Assembly (NCBI RefSeq): GCF_026745355.1
Contig: NC_079205.1
Coordinates: 64,098,638 to 64,162,637 of the forward strand
Source of the DNA: Beta vulgaris subsp. vulgaris
Taxonomy: Eukaryota; Streptophyta; Magnoliopsida; Caryophyllales; Amaranthaceae
Reading direction: 5' to 3'
DNA length: 64,000 nucleotides
Below, in pieces: positions 59,274-64,000 of the stretch. Each line of letters starts with the position of its first letter. Position 1 is the stretch's first letter. Made by a program: the position numbers and the translations under genes. The notes below the pieces were generated by a model. The model did no database searches. It saw only the letters and a program-made list of their open reading frames with translations, and had not been told where the DNA came from.

Positions 59274-61100
59274 TGTTGAAGGCTCTGAGTTGCAGAGAAG
59301 AGAAAGAGAGTGGTGGGATTGTTTTTTTTTTTAGAGTTTTTGGGTGGTTTTATTTAGAGATTTTTTAACGGTCGATGAAGAAGCGTTGGATCAAAGAAAC
59401 CAATGGGCCTCTAGATGGGGCTCGTTACGACGGAGAAATTCTTCTTATCAATTTTTTTAAAAAAAAATAATATGCATGGTATACTAAGATCTTTAAGATA
59501 TATTTTCTTCATTTTGATGATGTTAGGATGAGTAATGACTAAAAAAAAAATATATTGGATGTATCATGATGACGGTTGTACAATTATCCATATGCAAAAA
59601 ATAATTCAAAACATCGATTAGAGAGTATTGATCCAAACTGCTAATAGAAACACTTGGATACCATTGTCTAGATATGGTAATATTCTAATCATAATCGACT
59701 TTCAATGAGTCAATGTTTTTTAAGCCTCGTATAGTAACATGAATTTGAATTTCATCTTGATATTCTTGATCTTCAACCGAAGATCAGTTTCCATATCTTC
59801 AAAACTTCAAACTCAACAAACTGGAAAATTAAATAACCACCACGATACATAGAGATCTCAGATGAGGAGGATAAGAAATTCCACAAAGAGGAAACAAAAA
59901 GTCCGATGACAAGGAACAAACAAAACCCTCAACAAGGGGGGACTAACTAATAAAGTTAAACCATCACAACGATGGCCCTTATTGAAAACAAAAAAACAAG
60001 ATGGGAGGGGCATCGTCAGACACCGTGTACGTCATGGCAAGCTCCCCAAGCAAAACTCCTCGAAGAGGAAGGGAAGCTTGGTGTGGAATGCATAGAGAAA
60101 ACATCCGGAAGAGGGAGACCTAGCAGTGGTGGTTGGAACTTAAAAGTGAGGAGCTAAGTTGAGATTTTTGGGCTTATGTTTTTCTTTTGTCCAACTAGGT
60201 TAGGGAATAGTAAAATCATTTATTTTCCAAAATTGGGGTTTTCAAATTTCATAGATCTAACTTTCATGTGAGTCAAACATATATAGTAGTCATTTTCATA
60301 GATTTAATTAATGATTTGTCTTGAAAGTTTAAGTTGTGTTTTCTAAACTCCTTTAAACAAAAAGTTGTGTAACTAAGCAAACAATTGACCTTTTTGTATT
60401 CTCAATGCTACAAATATTACTCCCTTGCCTTTTTTTACTTCTCATTTTCATTTCTATTTTCTAAAATCAAACTAATAACATTGACCGATTCATATTGATT
60501 TTTTTATAAGCAAAAAAAATAGTCATATGTAATCTTGTTAGATTATTCTCGACATGTTGATTTATAATTTCAAATTTTTATAATATTTACTTATAAAAAA
60601 AAGAGATATCAAGGATTGAAAAGAAGTCTTAAACGTGGAAAAAAAATGTAGCAAATAAAGAAGGGTTATGCTATATGCAGCCTTTAGGGTTGCATATAAA
60701 ACATAAATACACTACTTAAAATGGAAATAAGTTGCGAATTTATGGAAAATTGCATCAACCGATGTAATAAATGACCAATTAATGCAACTTATTTCCATTT
60801 TTAGCTTCTTATATACAGTCCTTGGGCTGCAATAGCTTTTCCCAATAAAAAAAGCAAAAGAAGTATTAATCTATAGCCAAAATTATATATTGCATACCAT
60901 AAGACAAAAATTACGATTAATCCAAAAAAAAGTAAGGTAATTAAGTATTTCTGTAATCTACTACTACTATAGAATAAAACTTGAGAAAATAAGACTATTA
61001 TATACTCATACTTCTCATATCTAAAATATTTTACTTACATTACCAAGCATCTTATGGGTATAATAAGTGCATATATGTCATTTAATTTTATGTGTATATA

Positions 61101-61361
61101 CTACCCTCTCCGTCTCATAATATAGTGCTTGTTTCTTTTTTACATGGTCTCCAAAACGTAACTTTGACCTTTGATATTTTCAATTCTGTATTAATAAAAA
61201 ATATAAAAAGTTGATATTATGAAACTACACATTAAGACGAATCTAACAAGATCCCGCGTGAATACGTTTTTTTATATATACAAATGAGAATATTCGGACA
61301 AAAATTTTAAAGTTTGACCCACTAAAAATGAAGTAAGCACTATATTATGGGACGGAGAGAG
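61101..61361. mobile_element. Stowaway-type MITE (copy 2)
   Basis: The counterpart of 1751-2011, with the same TA target and ends CTACCCTCTCCGTCTCATAA and GGGACGGAGAGAG. Confidence 0.85.
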
Positions 61362-61934
61362 TACAATTGAGACAAATAGGTTTTCCAAAAACAAATTAAT
61401 AATTGCATATCCACATTATAAAAATCCAGCATGGGTGTCATTGTCTTGTTTTTGTACATTGACGAAGAAGGCAAAGAAAAATTAACCAAAGAATTGACTC
61501 ATAAACCAGTTTCTTAACTCAGATCACATAAATGAGTAGCTGAGAATCTGAAGGAACGAGCATATCATGAATTCATGACATGTGGTGTAGTAGTGGATGG
61601 GACGATAACCTCTAGGCTATTGCAAAGATGTAGTCAGCATTAGCATTTGACCTCTCCGCAGTGTCAAAAGTCCACAACTCTAAAGCCAAACTTTTGTAGG
61701 TTGTATACTTCATTCCCACCAAAATAGAAGAACAAAACAATGGATTGTTTTAAAAAAAAAAAAAAAAAATGGACTGTTTGACGATTAGAGTTTTGGAGAA
61801 TAAAAAGTTGTTGATTTTAAGTTTTGACTAGTCAAAAACTCTAAAATGGGTGTTTGGTAAAAGAGAGTTTTAGAGAGTTTTGAAATAAAAACTCTCGAAA
61901 TGAAAAAGCTCATAGGATTAGGTAAAAAAAATGT

Positions 61935-61953
61935 TTAATGACTTTTTTAGCTT
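61935..61953 (+). other. Unoccupied LINE target site
   Basis: TAATGACTTTTTTAGCTTT occurs once here, whereas in copy 1 it is duplicated on either side of the LINE (2628-2646 and 9321-9339). Confidence 0.97.
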
Positions 61954-62962
61954 TGATGATAATACTACTCATATGTAATAAAATGTCTATAAATGTCATT
62001 TCACACAAACAAATGACAATAAGTTTTTAGCAATCAATTAATTGTTACCAAACACATTTATAAAAAAAAGTTGTTAGTCAAATCTGCTAAACAAAATGTT
62101 AAAAATTTAATAGCAAACTCCAAACTTAACTCTAACAACTGAACTCTAAACTCTATTTACCAGACAGGACCCATGTCTTTTTAACAACCTACATTCTCTT
62201 AACAAGTTCATTCTACTGCACTCTAACCAACACTATCCCTGGCCTAGACATCTTTCACCAATTTATTCGCCCCTTCTATTCTTCTTCTTCTTCTTTTCCC
62301 TTTGAATCTCGAACTATAATAGACGATTTTTAAAAATAATGTATCACACTATTCACTAAATGGATTAAAAAATGTGATTACTGAATACATTATGCTAGTC
62401 ATTAAATAAATTAAACGTTTAATAGTTGCGCCCTTAATTGCTGATGATGATGATAAGAGGGTTTAAAATAAATTAAACGTTAAATTGTTGCGCCCGTAAT
62501 TGCCGATGATGATGATAAGAGGGTTTAAAATAAATTAACGTTTAATTGTTGCACGCCAAAACCGCCGCAATAAACCACTTAATGACCGCAACAATAAGCA
62601 TTTATTCTATTAGTGACTAATCATTAAATTATAAAGTTGTTCGTTCTCTTCTTATATTGAGTTTTGATCATTGGTTAATTTTAAATTAATAATATGTTGT
62701 CTCTTACAAAATCAAATGTTTGTCAAAATTGCATTTAGTTAAAGTCATTTTATTCAATATTGGTTTGCTTCATCTAAAAGTATTTTAGACTGGTTGGCGC
62801 TTGCCTAAAGAGTTGTTATTGATTTTACTACACTAGGTACATTAATAAACTGTGGTTGATTAATTTGTCTAGTGATATAGTAGAGGCTTCTAGCCTTCTC
62901 TATCACCACCCAAAGTTATGTTCTCTCCCTACTCAACTTCAACCAGTGGTTAACATTTAATA

Positions 62963-63052
62963 CTTTCTCCGTTCTGAAATAAGTGTAATACTTTTTTTCA
63001 AGAAGCTCTCACATAGAAACATAAATTTTCACTTATTTTAGAACAGAAGAAG
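62963..63052. mobile_element. Short Stowaway MITE (copy 2)
   Basis: The counterpart of 10356-10445, nearly identical, TA-flanked. Confidence 0.75.
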
Positions 63053-63226
63053 TATAAAATGCATTATTTAATCTTCCAAACATTATTCTAAGTCAAAAAT
63101 AAAATTTACTAATTGTGTGATTAAGGTCCAATAAACCATAAGATTAACTAATACTACGTGGTTGCAAAAACTAATAATGGTGATTGGTGAAGTAAGAAAT
63201 GGGAAAAGGGAACCAAGGATGTCTTG

Positions 63227-63342
63227 GGCTAGTGGTTAAGAAATGGGAAAAGGGAACCAAGGATGTCTCACATATTCAAATTCCTCCTCCCTTTCTTTGT
63301 ACTTTGTACTGCTTTCGTGGCTCATATGGATTAAAAAAAAAA
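63227..63342 (+). mobile_element. SINE-like element (copy 2)
   Basis: The counterpart of 10612-10742. It reads TTTCTTTGTACTTTGTACTG and CGTGGCTCATATGGATTAAA, without the CCTTCGTG duplication found in copy 1. Confidence 0.55.
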
Positions 63343-63624
63343 ATGGGAGAAGGGACTGGATATTGAAAAAAGATAAAAAAAATTACTGGATCACATTTGA
63401 CAGGGATGGGCCTGACATAAATCAGGTTTTTGGACTTGGTATGACATCGCTTTTTCACCTTTGGGCTTTAGCAAGTGGCATGTGTTAAAAATAACATATT
63501 TGTACAAACTTGGCGAAATAATAAAATTGTAATTATTTCGCTACATAGGCCCATATGTGATATGGCCATCTGATATATGTTTCCTTAAAATAGCAACATT
63601 GTAATGTTCAGGTTTTCAAATATA

Positions 63625-63883
63625 CTTCCTCCGTTTCTAAATAAGTGCAACATTTGCATAGTATTTACTATTCACAGTTTGAACTTTCATTAGCTTTGGT
63701 GATTTACATTTTAGGAAAAACATAGTCATGTGGGATCTTGTTAGATTCGTCTGAATGTGAATTTTTTTGATATCAACTTTTTATAATTTTTACTTATTGA
63801 TAATTGAAGATATTAATGGTTAAAATAATGCATTGGCAAACGTGAAAACAAGAAATGTTGTACTTATTTAGAAACCGAGGAAG
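63625..63883. mobile_element. Stowaway-type MITE present only in copy 2
   Basis: The ends are CTTCCTCCGTTTCTAAATAA and TTATTTAGAAACCGAGGAAG, flanked by TA. Copy 1 has the uninterrupted target CAAATATACATAAC (11016-11029), so this inserted after the two copies separated. Confidence 0.95.
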
Positions 63884-64000
63884 TACATAACTTTGATTAA
63901 CCAATATATTTTTGTATTTCGGCTATTATATATTTATTCTATATGTGAACTCTTGATCTTTTGATGTTTTCTCTTAATTAGCTAAACACCTCCAATTACC

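Larger units (their letters stand above)
59382..64000 (+). repeat. Large direct repeat, copy 2 (empty LINE site, extra MITE)
   Basis: It matches 1-2646 plus 9340-11138 in order and orientation and runs to the window edge. It begins 108 bp upstream of the DiT1 ATG, so it may include that gene's promoter. Against copy 1 it lacks the LINE, gains the MITE at 63625-63883, and shows many one- and two-base losses (for example ACACCGTG for ACACCGGTG near 60022 and AACGATGG for AACGGATGG near 59968). Confidence 0.96.

Noticed and set aside
60001..60157. 61-aa ORF in copy 2 (RWEGHRQTPCTSWQ...)
   Set aside because: Copy 1 (about 600-780) does not keep the same frame owing to small indels, and there is no recognisable domain. 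It is probably noncoding.

Overview
The window is nuclear DNA of a flowering plant. The genes are split by AT-rich introns, the proteins include an R2R3-MYB, pentatricopeptide (PPR) proteins, a plastid dicarboxylate transporter and a MATE transporter, and the space between genes is packed with MITEs, SINE-like units, a full-length L1-type LINE and short tandem arrays. The LINE has an RRM in ORF1, as in the BNR clade described from beet, and the transporter closely resembles the spinach plastid DiT1. I therefore lean towards Caryophyllales (Amaranthaceae/Chenopodiaceae), but this is an inference. A run of exactly 1000 N (35635-36634) marks a scaffold gap.

Layout. 1-11138 and 59382-64000 are two copies of one direct repeat. 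Copy 1 carries a 6.7 kb LINE (2647-9320) that is absent from copy 2, so copy 2 supplies its empty site. Copy 2 carries a Stowaway MITE (63625-63883) that is absent from copy 1. 11139-17500 is transposon territory: a hAT MITE, Tourist and Stowaway MITEs, and a hAT inside a Tourist inside a SINE. 17501-21393 (minus) is a MYB46/MYB83-type gene whose single 2.7 kb intron holds a Stowaway, with a miniature LTR element (TRIM) nested inside it, plus further MITEs. 21400-31990 has no convincing gene but holds many MITEs, a 5S rRNA retropseudogene and a LINE RNase H fragment. 31996-32199 is a small 67-aa ORF. 33738-34418 is a four-unit 169-bp array directly upstream of exon 1 of a tRNA 2-thiouridylase gene (34472-34836), whose remainder is lost at the N gap. 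36635-37300 looks like part of an LTR. 40640-41080 is a PLS-class PPR relic, 41478-43000 a frameshifted P-class PPR gene, 45978-50607 a 13-exon MATE citrate-type transporter, and 55606-59273 the plastid 2-oxoglutarate/malate translocator. The last four are all on the minus strand.

The genes do not form a functional cluster. Two themes stand out. First, at least seven hAT-type nonautonomous elements (8-bp target duplications) have interiors made almost entirely of one short word per family, repeated in both orientations. Second, nearly every coding region carries one-base frameshifts in otherwise well-conserved protein, and copy 2 of the large repeat is short of single bases relative to copy 1. 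That pattern points to residual assembly indels or an uncollapsed haplotype as much as to gene decay.
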